A stretch of 64,000 bases of DNA from contig JHVO01000011.1 of NCBI GenBank assembly GCA_000620185.1, positions 168,302 through 232,301 on the forward strand, in the 5' to 3' direction. The position numbers and the translations under genes were made by a program. A model generated the notes under the pieces. That model saw only the letters and a list, made by a program, of their open reading frames with translations, did not search any database and was not told the DNA's origin. Below are positions 25,572-34,561 of this stretch, one piece after another (positions within the stretch are counted from its first letter, which is position 1; each line of letters opens with the position of its first letter). The DNA is from Geodermatophilaceae bacterium URHB0062. Lineage in GTDB: Bacteria; Actinomycetota; Actinomycetes; Mycobacteriales; Geodermatophilaceae.

Positions 25572-26842
25572 CCGCCGACGCCGAGCAGGCCAGCACGGGG
25601 GGCCCACGCCACTACCGCGCCCTGTTGCGAGGCCTCCCCGTGGACCTGCGGGGCGTGGACCCGTTCGCCGGGGAGCTGGCCTCACCGTTCGCGCTGCTGC
25701 GGGAGCCGCGGGTCGAGGCCAACATCGCCTCGATGCAGCGGTGGTGCACCGAGCACGGCATCGAGCTCGCCCCGCACGGCAAGACGACCATGTCGCCGGA
25801 CCTCTTCGCCCGGCAGCTGGCGGCGGGTGCCTGGGGGATCACCGTCGCCAGCCCCGCGCAGGCCCGCGTGGCGCTGGACGCCGGGGCCGCGCGCGTCCTC
25901 ATCGCCAACGAGGTGACGGACGTCGCGGGTATCCGGTGGCTCGGGCACACCCGACGGGCGCGCCCCGACCTCTTCCTCACCTGCTACGTCGACGCCCTCG
26001 CCGGCGTCGACCTGCTCGAGGAGCACCTGACCGGCGTGCTCGCCGACGGTCAGCGCCTCGACGTGCTGGTCGAACTGGGACTTCCGGGCGGGCGGACCGG
26101 CGCACGGAGTGAGAAGGACGCCGTCGCAGTCGCCAGGGCGGTGGCTGTGAGCAGCCGGCTCCGGCTCGCGGGCGTGTCCGGGTACGAGGGGGTGGCCGCT
26201 GCCCTCGGCGGGGAGAGCCCCCTCGCAGCCGTCACCGACTTCTGCTCCCGCCTCGGCGCCCTGGCGGAACGGCTCGTGACGGAGGGGCTGCTTCAGCCCT
26301 CGGCCGGGCGCCCGCTGGTGCTCAGTGCCGGCGGATCGGCGTGGTTCGACGCCGTCGTGCCGGCACTCGTCGGGGCCCGCGATCGGCTCGGGGCCACCCC
26401 GGCCGTCGTCGTCCTCCGGTCAGGGGCCTACGTGACGCACGACCACGGGCTCTACTCCCGGGCGACCCCTGCGGCTCGTGGCGGGAACGGCCCGGAGCTG
26501 CTCCCGGCCCTCGAGGTCTGGGGGCGGGTGCTGTCCCGGCCCGAGCCCACCCGCGTCGTCGTCGACGTCGGCCGGCGTGACGCACCGTTCGACCAGGACC
26601 TGCCCTTCGCGCTGTGGCGGAAACCGGTGACCGGTGGACCGAGCTCCGCCCTGACCGCCCGGGTGGTGCAGCTCGACGACCAGCACGCCTACCTCGAGGT
26701 GCCTCCGGAGGAGGTGCTCGCCGCGGGGGAGTGGGTCGGCTTCGGCATCTCCCACCCCTGCACCGCCGTCGACAAGTGGAACGTGCTGCTGCTCGTCGAC
26801 GACCGCGAGCGCATCGTGGCTCAGCTGCCCACGTACTTCTGA
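25568..26842 (+). CDS. D-serine dehydratase-like PLP enzyme (amino acid deaminase / D-threonine aldolase family)
   Basis: 424 aa, alanine-racemase-fold N-terminal barrel and D-serine-dehydratase-like C-terminal domain. The PLP Lys is in APHGKTTMSP. The metal-site His-x-Cys is in GISHPCTAVDKWN near the C-terminus, as in eukaryotic-type D-serine dehydratase and D-threonine aldolase. The GTG start overlaps the RidA stop by 4 nt. With RidA, a D-serine (or D-amino acid) to pyruvate plus ammonia conversion is likely. The stop abuts the convergent ABC gene with no spacer at all. Confidence 0.82.
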   Translation: MTADAEQASTGGPRHYRALLRGLPVDLRGVDPFAGELASPFALLREPRVEANIASMQRWCTEHGIELAPHGKTTMSPDLFARQLAAGAWGITVASPAQARVALDAGAARVLIANEVTDVAGIRWLGHTRRARPDLFLTCYVDALAGVDLLEEHLTGVLADGQRLDVLVELGLPGGRTGARSEKDAVAVARAVAVSSRLRLAGVSGYEGVAAALGGESPLAAVTDFCSRLGALAERLVTEGLLQPSAGRPLVLSAGGSAWFDAVVPALVGARDRLGATPAVVVLRSGAYVTHDHGLYSRATPAARGGNGPELLPALEVWGRVLSRPEPTRVVVDVGRRDAPFDQDLPFALWRKPVTGGPSSALTARVVQLDDQHAYLEVPPEEVLAAGEWVGFGISHPCTAVDKWNVLLLVDDRERIVAQLPTYF

Positions 26843-27646
26843 CTAACCGTCGAGTTCGTCGGTCTCGATGACGAGCGGGTTCAGCACGCGGTGGAGGAAC
26901 GACCTGGTCCGCTCCTCCTTGGGTTGGCCGATCACGTCACCCGGGGCGCCCTGCTCGACGATGTAGCCGCCGTCCATGAAGACCACGCGGTCGGCCACCT
27001 CCCGGGCGAAGGCCATCTCGTGGGTGACGACGAGCATCGTCATTCCGTCCGCCGCCAGGGACTTCATGACGGCCAGCACGTCGCCCACGAGCTCCGGGTC
27101 CAGCGCAGAGGTCGGCTCGTCGAAGAGCATGAGGGTCGGGTCCTTCGACAGTGCACGGGCGATGGCGACGCGCTGCTGCTGACCGCCCGACAACTGCGCC
27201 GGATAGGCATCTTCCTTGTGGCTCATGCCGACGCGGTCCAGGTTGCGCCGCGCGACCGCCACGGATTCGGACTTCGAGCGCTTCAGCACCTTGCGCTGGG
27301 TCACCGTCAGGTTCTGCAGGACGGTCAGGTGCGGGAACAGGTTGAAGGACTGGAAGACCATGCCGATGCCGCGCCGCACCAGGTCGATCTCGACGTCGGG
27401 ATCGGTGACCTCGTCCGTTCCGACGAAGATCTGACCCGACGTCGGCGTCTCGAGCAGGTTGACGCAGCGCAGCAGGGTGGACTTGCCCGATCCGGACGGT
27501 CCGATGACGCAGACGACCTCTCCCGCGTCCACGTCCAGGCTGATGTCCTTCAGCACCTCGAGCTGCCCGAAGGACTTGCTGAGGTTCCGGATCGAGATCA
27601 CGTGGTCTGCACGGGTGACCGGAGGAGGGCTCAGGATCTCGGTCAT
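26843..27646 (-). CDS. Polar amino acid ABC transporter, ATP-binding protein
   Basis: 267 aa. Walker [11 protein letters not shown]-loop [13 protein letters not shown], signature [15 protein letters not shown], Walker [13 protein letters not shown] and the H-loop VTHEM are all intact, and the order matches GlnQ/ArtP-type ATPases. It is third in the leftward operon binding protein - permease - ATPase. Neighbouring deaminase genes suggest that import of a D- or polar amino acid feeds them, although the two units are convergent. Confidence 0.92.
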   Translation of the reverse strand: MTEILSPPPVTRADHVISIRNLSKSFGQLEVLKDISLDVDAGEVVCVIGPSGSGKSTLLRCVNLLETPTSGQIFVGTDEVTDPDVEIDLVRRGIGMVFQSFNLFPHLTVLQNLTVTQRKVLKRSKSESVAVARRNLDRVGMSHKEDAYPAQLSGGQQQRVAIARALSKDPTLMLFDEPTSALDPELVGDVLAVMKSLAADGMTMLVVTHEMAFAREVADRVVFMDGGYIVEQGAPGDVIGQPKEERTRSFLHRVLNPLVIETDELDG

Positions 27647-27648
27647 GG

Positions 27649-28479
27649 TCAGCGGGCCTTCGCGTAGCGGCGCTCGAGTTGGCGCACGAGAGTGGACAGC
27701 GGGAGCGTGATCGCCAGGTAGCAGCAGGCGCCCACGATGAGGGGCGTCGGGTTGACGCTGCGGTTGAGGAAGTCCTGGGCGAACTTGGTCAGCTCGTACT
27801 GCGCCGTCGTGACGCCGACGACGTAGACGAGGGACGAGTCCTTGACCAGCAGGATGAGCTCGTTGGTCAGCGGTGGGATGACGATGCGGAATGCCTGCGG
27901 GATCACGATGGTGGTCATGGCCTGCGCGTGGGTCATGCCCTGCGATCTCGCGGCCTCGGTCTGTCCTTTCGGTACTGCCTGGATGCCGGCTCGGAACGTC
28001 TCGGCCATGTAGGCCGCCGCGGTGACCCCGAGACCCACCATGACCATGCCGTAGGTGCCGCCGGGAAAGCTGACACCGGGATAGGCGGCCGGAATGCCGT
28101 AGGCGACCATGAAGAGGACGACCAGGGCCGGTACGCCGCGGAAGAACTCGATGTAGCCGGTCGCGATCCACCGGTAGAGGCCGACCGAGCTCAGCTTCAT
28201 CAGGGCCAGGAAGAGGCCCAGCACGAAGGCGAATGCGAACGCGAGCAGCGTGTAGATGATCGTGTTCACCAGCCCGACCGTGATGACCCGCGGCCACATC
28301 GACCGGAAGATGTCGCTGCGCAGGAACGAGGCGCTGAACACCGCCCAGTCGGTCTTCGTGGCGAGCAGGGCGATGACGGCGATCCCGACCAGGTACTGGA
28401 TGCCACGAACGACGCGGGCCCGTTGCCGGCGCGTCAGTCGTCGTCCCTTGCCGAGCGCGGGGCTCATCGTCGCGGTCAT
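27649..28479 (-). CDS. Polar amino acid ABC transporter permease
   Basis: 276 aa with a basic cytoplasmic N-terminus and about five membrane segments (for example [32 protein letters not shown]). The HisM-type sequence [17 protein letters not shown] is the EAA loop that contacts the ATPase. Only one permease gene is present, so it would act as a homodimer. It is separated from the ATPase start by 2 nt. Confidence 0.9.
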   Translation of the reverse strand: MTATMSPALGKGRRLTRRQRARVVRGIQYLVGIAVIALLATKTDWAVFSASFLRSDIFRSMWPRVITVGLVNTIIYTLLAFAFAFVLGLFLALMKLSSVGLYRWIATGYIEFFRGVPALVVLFMVAYGIPAAYPGVSFPGGTYGMVMVGLGVTAAAYMAETFRAGIQAVPKGQTEAARSQGMTHAQAMTTIVIPQAFRIVIPPLTNELILLVKDSSLVYVVGVTTAQYELTKFAQDFLNRSVNPTPLIVGACCYLAITLPLSTLVRQLERRYAKAR

Positions 28480-28557
28480 GCGGGTCTCCGAGTGTTCGGG
28501 TCCGGGATGGCGGGCGGGGGCCGAGCGGCCAGATGCCGCTCGGCCCCCCGGTCGTGA

Positions 28558-29394
28558 TCAGTTCTGCGGGGTGTCGCCGATCCACTTCTTGTAGATCTCG
28601 TCGTAGGTGCCGTCGTCGCGCGCGTCGCTGATGACCTGGTCGACGACCTTCTTCAGGCCGGTGTTGTCCAGGCGCATCCCGAAGCCGTACTGCTCACCGG
28701 TGTCGAACTGGGTGGCGATCTGGACCGCGCCCGGGTTCTTCTTCATCGCCTCGGACCAGACCGGGAGATCGTTCATGGCGGCATCGACCTGGCCGTTGAG
28801 GACGGCCTGGGTCAGGCTGGCGAGGTCCTGGTACTGGATCATCTCGCAGCCGCACTCGCTCGCGTTCTTCTCGGCGTAGTCCATGCCCGTCGTCGATGAC
28901 TGCACCCCGAGCTTCTTGCCCTTCAGATCCGCCAGGGCCTTGACCGGGGATCCCTCGGGGACGAGCAGGGCCTGCGTCGCGTCGAAATAGGGCTCGGAGA
29001 ACAGGATGACCTTCTGGCGCTCGGGGGTGATCGTCATGCCGGCGGCCGCGATGTCGCACTTGCGACTGGACATGTCCTGGCCGGACTTGATGCCCTCGAA
29101 CGGGGTGTCGACGATCGCCTGCTTCGCCCCGACCTTCTTGGCGACGAGGTCCATCATGTCGACGTCGAACCCGATGGTCTTGCCGCTGTTGTCGTTGAAC
29201 TGGAACGGCGCGTACGGCAGGTGGGTGCAGACGGTCAGGGTGCCCGGACGGATGAGCGAGACCGCGGCGTCGGACCCGTTCGACGCTGTGCCCTGATCGG
29301 AAGCGGCAGGGCCCGAGCTGCATCCGGCCAGTGCCATCAGGCCGATCGCCATACCGACACCGGCAACGGACAGGGCCTTGCGGGGGTGCTTCAT
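28558..29394 (-). CDS. Polar amino acid-binding lipoprotein (ABC transporter)
   Basis: 278 aa. The lipobox LMALAGC near residue 24 predicts anchoring outside the membrane. The SBP family 3 fold is visible in [52 protein letters not shown] and [16 protein letters not shown] close Cys pair (ECGCEM) may form a disulfide. The ATG at 29394 follows GAAGGAAGG. It opens the three-gene leftward amino acid uptake operon. Confidence 0.92.
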   Translation of the reverse strand: MKHPRKALSVAGVGMAIGLMALAGCSSGPAASDQGTASNGSDAAVSLIRPGTLTVCTHLPYAPFQFNDNSGKTIGFDVDMMDLVAKKVGAKQAIVDTPFEGIKSGQDMSSRKCDIAAAGMTITPERQKVILFSEPYFDATQALLVPEGSPVKALADLKGKKLGVQSSTTGMDYAEKNASECGCEMIQYQDLASLTQAVLNGQVDAAMNDLPVWSEAMKKNPGAVQIATQFDTGEQYGFGMRLDNTGLKKVVDQVISDARDDGTYDEIYKKWIGDTPQN

Positions 29395-29899
29395 CGAGTG
29401 CCTTCCTTCGCGAGGATTCGTTTCGTTGGGCGGTGGACGTGCCGTGCGGTTTCTGCGGTTCGGGATCTCCCCGTCAGGCGAGAGCATCGTCGGGATCCGG
29501 GATGAGGTCGTCGGCGCCCCGGACGAGCATCATGACGTGCGGCGGCGGAATACGCGGTTCTCCGCGGGCGCCGCGCCCATGGACCGTCGATGCGGCGTCC
29601 GGACGCCGGCCGGCTGCCGCGCCGGGCGCTGAGCACAGCGGCATGTTCGCAGGCGGTGGTTGCCGCAAGGCCGACGGGTCATCGGGCGAGTCCACCGACG
29701 CTTCGCGGCTCGCCGACTGCTCGGTCGACCAGTACGTCCTTCTCACGGACGAGGGCCGGGGCTCTCGCCACGGATGGAGACCCGGTAGTAGGCGTTGAAG
29801 GCGACGATCACGGCCACGCCCGGGGCGGGTCGACGCCGGCCTTGCCCCCTGGCGCGGGCGTCGTGGCGAGCCAGTGCGACCAGCGACCGGGTCGCCGGC
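29395..29899. other. 505-nt interval without a clear gene
   Basis: No convincing gene is seen. The minus-strand frame ending near 29474 finishes in MLVRGADDLIPDPDDALA, and another minus-strand frame near 29780-29860 reads GVAVIVAFNAYYRVS before a stop. Both look like C-terminal remnants of unrelated proteins, but neither has a start or a recognisable body. It must also hold the promoter of the amino acid transporter operon. Confidence 0.4.
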
Positions 29900-31699
29900 T
29901 CACAGGTCCAGCAGGACCGCGTCGCCGGGCCGCGAGCAGCAGATCAGCGCGCTCCCCTCCGCCGGGGATTCGACGGGGTCGGGGCTGTACCGGAGGTCGC
30001 CGGCGATGAGGGTGGTCTCGCAGGTGTGGCAGACGCCGGTCCGGCAGGCCCAGCGGACGGGGACGTCGCATGCCTCCGCCAACTCCAGCAGGCTCGCGTA
30101 GTCGCTGCTCCACGGGACGGCGAGGTCACTCCGGACGAATTCCACCATCGGACCGTCGCCCGCCTGGCCCGCGGGTGGGTGCGGCGTCCGCCCGGGTACG
30201 GCGTCGATGCCCGGCGTCAGGCCGGGCGCAGGACCGAACAGTTCGCTGTGGATGCGCGAGGCGTCGATGCCGAGCACCACCAGGCCGGCGCTGATCTCGT
30301 CCATGAAGGGTGAGGGGCCGCAGAGGTAGGCCTCGGCATCGCGGGGCGGCGCGAGCTCGGCGAGCAGCGACGCGCTCAGGCGGCCGGTGTGGTCGAAGTC
30401 GCGGCCTGCCCTGTCCTCGGGACCCGGCAGGCTGTAGAAGACGTGGCTCCGCACGTTCGGCAGCGTTGCGGTGAGCGCCCGGGCCTCGGCGGCGAACACG
30501 TGCTCCCGGCCGTTGCGCGCGCCGTGCAGCCACCAGATCTCCCGCTCGGAGTGCGCCTCCGCCAGGGCCTCGAGCATCGCGAGGACCGGGGTCGCGCCGA
30601 CCCCCGCGCTGATCAGCAGGACGGGGCTCTCGGTGCGGTCGAGGAGAAAGGTGCCGCGTGCCGCCGCGACGTCGAGTCGGTCTCCCACGGCGAGCCCTGA
30701 ATGGAAGTAACCGCTGGCGGCGCCGTAGTGCTCGCGCTTGACGCTGATCCGGTAGTAACCGGCGTCGGGCGGTCCCGACAGGGAGTAGTTGCGGAGCAGT
30801 GATCGCTGCCGCTGGTCAGGCTGGACCCGCACGGTGATGTACTGCCCCGGGCGGGCGGTCGGCAGTGGCGCGCCGTGGGGATCCTCGAGGCGGATGGAGA
30901 TCACCGAGTCGCTCTCGCGGGTGATCGCGGTGGCGGTCAGCTGCCGGAAACCGCGCCAGGCAGGGGGAGGGCTGGCTGTCGCGAGGCCGGCGTTCCCGCT
31001 TCCGGGCCCGCTGTCGAGCAGCGCTCTGAACGACGACTGCCAGCCGGGGCTGAAGGCGGGGATCCGGAGCGCTCGGAGCAGCTGCTGACGCGTATGGCCG
31101 GGGAGGTAGAGCAGCGCGTCGGCCTCGGCGACGGTCATCTGCTCTGCACCGGAGACGAGCTTGACGATCTCGTTCCCCGCTTCCACGTAGCCCTCTTCGA
31201 GCACGCGGAAGTAGAAGCCCGGCCGGTGGTGGGAGACGAGCAGGGCGGGAATGCGCGGGTCGTTCATGCGCAGGCCGACGCGGTAGCAGGTGACGCGCGG
31301 TTGCGTCACCTCGAAGACGGCGGTCCCGATCCGATAGCGGTCACCGATGCAGACTGCGTCGTCCCCGAGTCCCTCGACGGTGAAGTTTTCACCGAACTGG
31401 CCGTGGACGAAGTCGCTCCGCCCGAGCTCGCGTTCCCAGTAGCGATAGGAGTCGATCTGGTAGACGAACACCGCTCGCTGTTCGCCGCCGTGGCCCGCGA
31501 GGTCACCTTGGCCGTCTCCGTCGATGTTCAGCCTGCCGACGTGGCGGGGCCCGGACACCGGATCCTTGAAGACGCCGGTGTAGACGGTTCTCCCGTGCCA
31601 GGCCACGTCCCTCGGAGCGCCGACATTGACCGACATCAGGGTGCCGACCGGGTGCGCGTCGGCCTGGACCAGTCCTGCTCGTGTCGAACCCGAGCTCAT
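29900..31699 (-). CDS. MOSC domain - ferredoxin reductase - 2Fe-2S ferredoxin fusion
   Basis: 599 aa, three modules. Residues about 1-200 form a MOSC domain with GDGQGDLAGHGGEQRAVFVY and FGENFTVEGL plus the Cys in PRVTCYRVG, as in YiiM/MOSC molybdenum-cofactor-linked proteins. About 215-500 is an FAD/NAD(P) reductase (GQYITVRV, RNYSLSGPP, LISAGVGATPVLAML, AYLCGPSPFMDEI). The C-terminus binds a plant-type 2Fe-2S cluster (WACRTGVCHTCE and a distal Cys in LICCSRP). It probably passes electrons for reduction of N-hydroxylated or related compounds. Start ATG 31699; a Met at MSVNVGAP is possible. Confidence 0.88.
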   Translation of the reverse strand: MSSGSTRAGLVQADAHPVGTLMSVNVGAPRDVAWHGRTVYTGVFKDPVSGPRHVGRLNIDGDGQGDLAGHGGEQRAVFVYQIDSYRYWERELGRSDFVHGQFGENFTVEGLGDDAVCIGDRYRIGTAVFEVTQPRVTCYRVGLRMNDPRIPALLVSHHRPGFYFRVLEEGYVEAGNEIVKLVSGAEQMTVAEADALLYLPGHTRQQLLRALRIPAFSPGWQSSFRALLDSGPGSGNAGLATASPPPAWRGFRQLTATAITRESDSVISIRLEDPHGAPLPTARPGQYITVRVQPDQRQRSLLRNYSLSGPPDAGYYRISVKREHYGAASGYFHSGLAVGDRLDVAAARGTFLLDRTESPVLLISAGVGATPVLAMLEALAEAHSEREIWWLHGARNGREHVFAAEARALTATLPNVRSHVFYSLPGPEDRAGRDFDHTGRLSASLLAELAPPRDAEAYLCGPSPFMDEISAGLVVLGIDASRIHSELFGPAPGLTPGIDAVPGRTPHPPAGQAGDGPMVEFVRSDLAVPWSSDYASLLELAEACDVPVRWACRTGVCHTCETTLIAGDLRYSPDPVESPAEGSALICCSRPGDAVLLDL

Positions 31700-31827
31700 G
31701 CCCACGCGCCTCCGGAGGTCGCACGTCGAGCTTGCCCGCGGAGTATCGCGCACGAAACGACGGCCAGGTCCGCGCGCCGAAGCCCGACCGAGTGCGGAGT
31801 CAGCGCGGTGCTAGCCGATCGAGAGCC

Positions 31828-32901
31828 TCAATCGGAGTCGTCCGTGCCGGCGGGCTTCTTCGCACGGCTGGGCTGCACGCGCATCGGCTCACCCGGCATC
31901 TTCGGGTAGTCCGGCGGCCAGGGCATCTCCCCGAGGCCGAGGTCTTTCTCCTGGCGCTCGGCCAGCTCCAGCAGCGGCTCGATCGAGAAGGCGTGGTCGG
32001 CGAGGCCGGCGTGCTTGTCGCCGACCTCCTTGAACCGCGCCGGCATGGTGCGCACGTCGAAGTCGAACGGTGACACGTCGGGCAGCTCGTCCCAGTCCAG
32101 GGGCGCGGACACCGGCGCGTGCGGCTTGGGACGGATCGAGTACGCCGAGGCGATCGTGCGGTCCCGGGCCATCTGGTTGTAGTCGATGAAGATCTTCTCG
32201 CCGCGCTCCTCCTTCCACCACGACATCGTGACCCGGTCGGGGAGCCGTCGTTCCAGCTCCCGCCCGAAGGCGATCACCGCGCCGCGCACCTGGTGGAAGG
32301 TCCACCGGGGCTGGATCGGCACGTAGATGTGCACGCCGCGACCGCCGGAGGTCTTCGGCCAGCCCTGCATGCCGAGCTCGCCCAGCAGCTCCCGCACGTG
32401 CGGGGCCACCCACACCGCGTCGGAGAAGTCGGTGCCCGGCTGCGGGTCGAGGTCGATGCGGATTTGGTCCGGCGACTCGACGTCGGTCTTGCTGACCGGC
32501 CAGGGGTGGAAGGTGAGCGTCCCGAGGTTGGCGCACCACGCGACCACGGCCACCGAGTCCGGCGCGATCTCGTCGGCCGTGCGTCCGCTCGGGAACGTGA
32601 TGTGCGCGGTCGGCACCCACGGCGGGGCGTTCTTCGGCACCCGCTTCTGGTAGAACGCGTCGCCGGTGTTGTCGACCCGCGTGGAGATCCGCGCGCCCTC
32701 GAAGACACCGCCGGGCCAGCGCTCGAGCGTCGTCGGCCGGTCCCGCAGCGCGAACAGGATGCCGGGGCCGACCGACACGAAGTACTCGACGACGTCGATC
32801 TTGCGGATGCCGCGGTCGCCGAAGTACGGCTTCTCCGGGTTGGAGACGCGCACCTCGTGGCCGTCGATGTCGAGGACGACGGCGTCCTTGCTGCTGGCCA
32901 T
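31828..32901 (-). CDS. LigD-type DNA polymerase/primase domain protein (NHEJ PolDom)
   Basis: 357 aa, stand-alone polymerase module of the bacterial non-homologous end-joining system. The catalytic Asp pair is in IRIDLDPQPGTDF. TSGGRGVHIYVPIQP and YNQMARDRTIASAYSIRP are typical of the LigD archaeo-eukaryotic primase fold. The ligase and nuclease modules of full LigD are absent from this protein; a separate ligase gene lies 1.7 kb further left-to-right. The C-terminal tail is Lys/Pro-rich and unstructured. Confidence 0.9.
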   Translation of the reverse strand: MASSKDAVVLDIDGHEVRVSNPEKPYFGDRGIRKIDVVEYFVSVGPGILFALRDRPTTLERWPGGVFEGARISTRVDNTGDAFYQKRVPKNAPPWVPTAHITFPSGRTADEIAPDSVAVVAWCANLGTLTFHPWPVSKTDVESPDQIRIDLDPQPGTDFSDAVWVAPHVRELLGELGMQGWPKTSGGRGVHIYVPIQPRWTFHQVRGAVIAFGRELERRLPDRVTMSWWKEERGEKIFIDYNQMARDRTIASAYSIRPKPHAPVSAPLDWDELPDVSPFDFDVRTMPARFKEVGDKHAGLADHAFSIEPLLELAERQEKDLGLGEMPWPPDYPKMPGEPMRVQPSRAKKPAGTDDSD

Positions 32902-32949
32902 GACCGCTCCGTTACCGCTCAGGGGCTCCTGCTCGCCGGACGCAGGGTG

Positions 32950-34521
32950 TCACGCGGCGGGACAGGTCAGTCCGTCCGTGGGCGCCTTCAGGTCGATCAG
33001 GTACGAGTTGACCGCGCTGGTGACGCACGGGGTCTTCGGATAGGCGGTGTGGCCCTGACCCTGCCAAGTGACCAGGACGCCGGCGTCGAGGTCCTTGGCC
33101 ATGTCCCGCGCGCCCCCGAGCGGGGTCACCGGGTCGCCGGTGTTGCCGACGACGACGATCGGCGCGCTGCCCTGGGCGTCGCGCTCGGGCAGCGGCGTGC
33201 GGTCGGCCTTCCACACCGAGCAGGTGTAGAGCCCGGTCGCCGAGGCCGCACCGAACAGCGGGTACTTGGCGTCCCACTCGGCGGCCAGCGCCCGCACGTC
33301 GGCCTCGTCGTAGGTCTGCTCGGTGTCGGCGCAGTTGATCGCCAGGTTCGCGTCGAGCCGGTTGGAGTACTTTCCGTTCTTCATCCGGCCCGTGTAGTTG
33401 TCGGCCAGGGAGAACAGGCCCTTCGCGTCGCCGCCGTCGGCCGCCTTGAGCGACTGCGCGAGCTGCGGCCACGAATCGGTGTCGTAGAGCGCGGCCTGGA
33501 TCGCGGTGAGCACGATGCCGGCGGTGGCCTTCCGGGTCTCACCCTTCTCCGAGCTGGGGATCGGTGTCGTGCCCGCCTTGCCGAGCAGCCGCTCGACGAA
33601 CTGGCGCGGCTGGGCGCCGAGCGGGCAGCCGGCGAGCAGCCCGGTGCAGTTCTTGGCGAAGGCGTCGAAACCGGCCTCCAGGCCCTTGGCACCGGCCTCG
33701 GCGTCGGCCTTCGGGTCGGCGTCGGGGTCGACCGCCCCGTCGAGCACCATCGCACGGACCTTGTCGGGGAAGAGCTCGGCATAGGTGGAGCCGAGGGTGG
33801 TGCCGTACGAGTAACCGAGGTAGGTCAGCTCGTCCTCGTCGAGCGCCTGGCGCAGCCGGTCCATGTCGCGGGCGGTGTCGACGGTGTTGAAGGTGCCCAG
33901 GGCGTCGCCGTACTGCTTGGCGCACCCGTCGGCGGCCTCCTTGGTCAGGGCGAAGCTCTCGTCGAGCTGCTCGGCCGTGGTCGGCCGTGGCTCGGCGGCG
34001 ATCATGCGGTCCTTGAGCTGCGTCGGGATGCACTCCACGGGGGTGGAGAGCCCGACGCCGCGGGGGTCGAAGCCGATGAGGTCGAAGCGCTTGAGCACGA
34101 TCTCGGGCATGGTCAGCGCCAGGCCGATCGCGGCGTCGGCGCCCGATGCCCCGGGCCCGCCGGGGTTCACCATCAGCGAGCCGATCCGGCCGGTCTGCCC
34201 GGCCGCGCGCACACGGACCAGGAACAGCGGCAGCGTGGCGCCCTCGGGCTCGTCGTAGCTGATCGGCACCTCGGTGCGGCCGCACTCGAAGGTCAGGTCG
34301 CGGTCGCTGCCGGGCTGGTCGGCGATCAGCGGCTGGATCTGCTTGTTGCAGTCGGACCAGTCGATCGGCGCGGCCTTCGGCTCGGGCGTCGGTGAGGCCG
34401 CCGCCGACGACGACGCCTCGCCCTCCAGGGTGTCCGAGAACGAGGTGCAACCGGCCAGGATCAGGGTCACCGCCATGAGCAGGGTGGGGACGACGGCCGG
34501 CCGGCCGAGGTGCAGACGCAT
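32950..34521 (-). CDS. Alpha/beta hydrolase lipoprotein, tripeptidyl aminopeptidase (SlpD/TAP) type
   Basis: 523 aa. The lipobox LILAGC has the lipidated Cys at residue 25, and an Ala/Ser-rich linker follows. The fold shows PGGPGASGADAA (oxyanion region), the nucleophile Ser in YLGYSYGTTLG, and the late WQGQGHTAYPKTPC with the catalytic His. The TAP-like C-terminal domain includes INCADTEQTYDEADVRALA. It probably trims peptides at the cell surface. It separates the two DNA end-joining genes, but with normal spacing (48 and 40 nt). Confidence 0.87.
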   Translation of the reverse strand: MRLHLGRPAVVPTLLMAVTLILAGCTSFSDTLEGEASSSAAASPTPEPKAAPIDWSDCNKQIQPLIADQPGSDRDLTFECGRTEVPISYDEPEGATLPLFLVRVRAAGQTGRIGSLMVNPGGPGASGADAAIGLALTMPEIVLKRFDLIGFDPRGVGLSTPVECIPTQLKDRMIAAEPRPTTAEQLDESFALTKEAADGCAKQYGDALGTFNTVDTARDMDRLRQALDEDELTYLGYSYGTTLGSTYAELFPDKVRAMVLDGAVDPDADPKADAEAGAKGLEAGFDAFAKNCTGLLAGCPLGAQPRQFVERLLGKAGTTPIPSSEKGETRKATAGIVLTAIQAALYDTDSWPQLAQSLKAADGGDAKGLFSLADNYTGRMKNGKYSNRLDANLAINCADTEQTYDEADVRALAAEWDAKYPLFGAASATGLYTCSVWKADRTPLPERDAQGSAPIVVVGNTGDPVTPLGGARDMAKDLDAGVLVTWQGQGHTAYPKTPCVTSAVNSYLIDLKAPTDGLTCPAA

Positions 34522-34561
34522 GATCACGAGCCTATGAGCCGGGGCGCGGCGCTGCAGGCGA

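Noticed and set aside
32119..34395. A 758-codon plus-strand frame over the LigD polymerase and hydrolase genes
   Set aside because: No plausible start or domain; both underlying genes have complete active sites.
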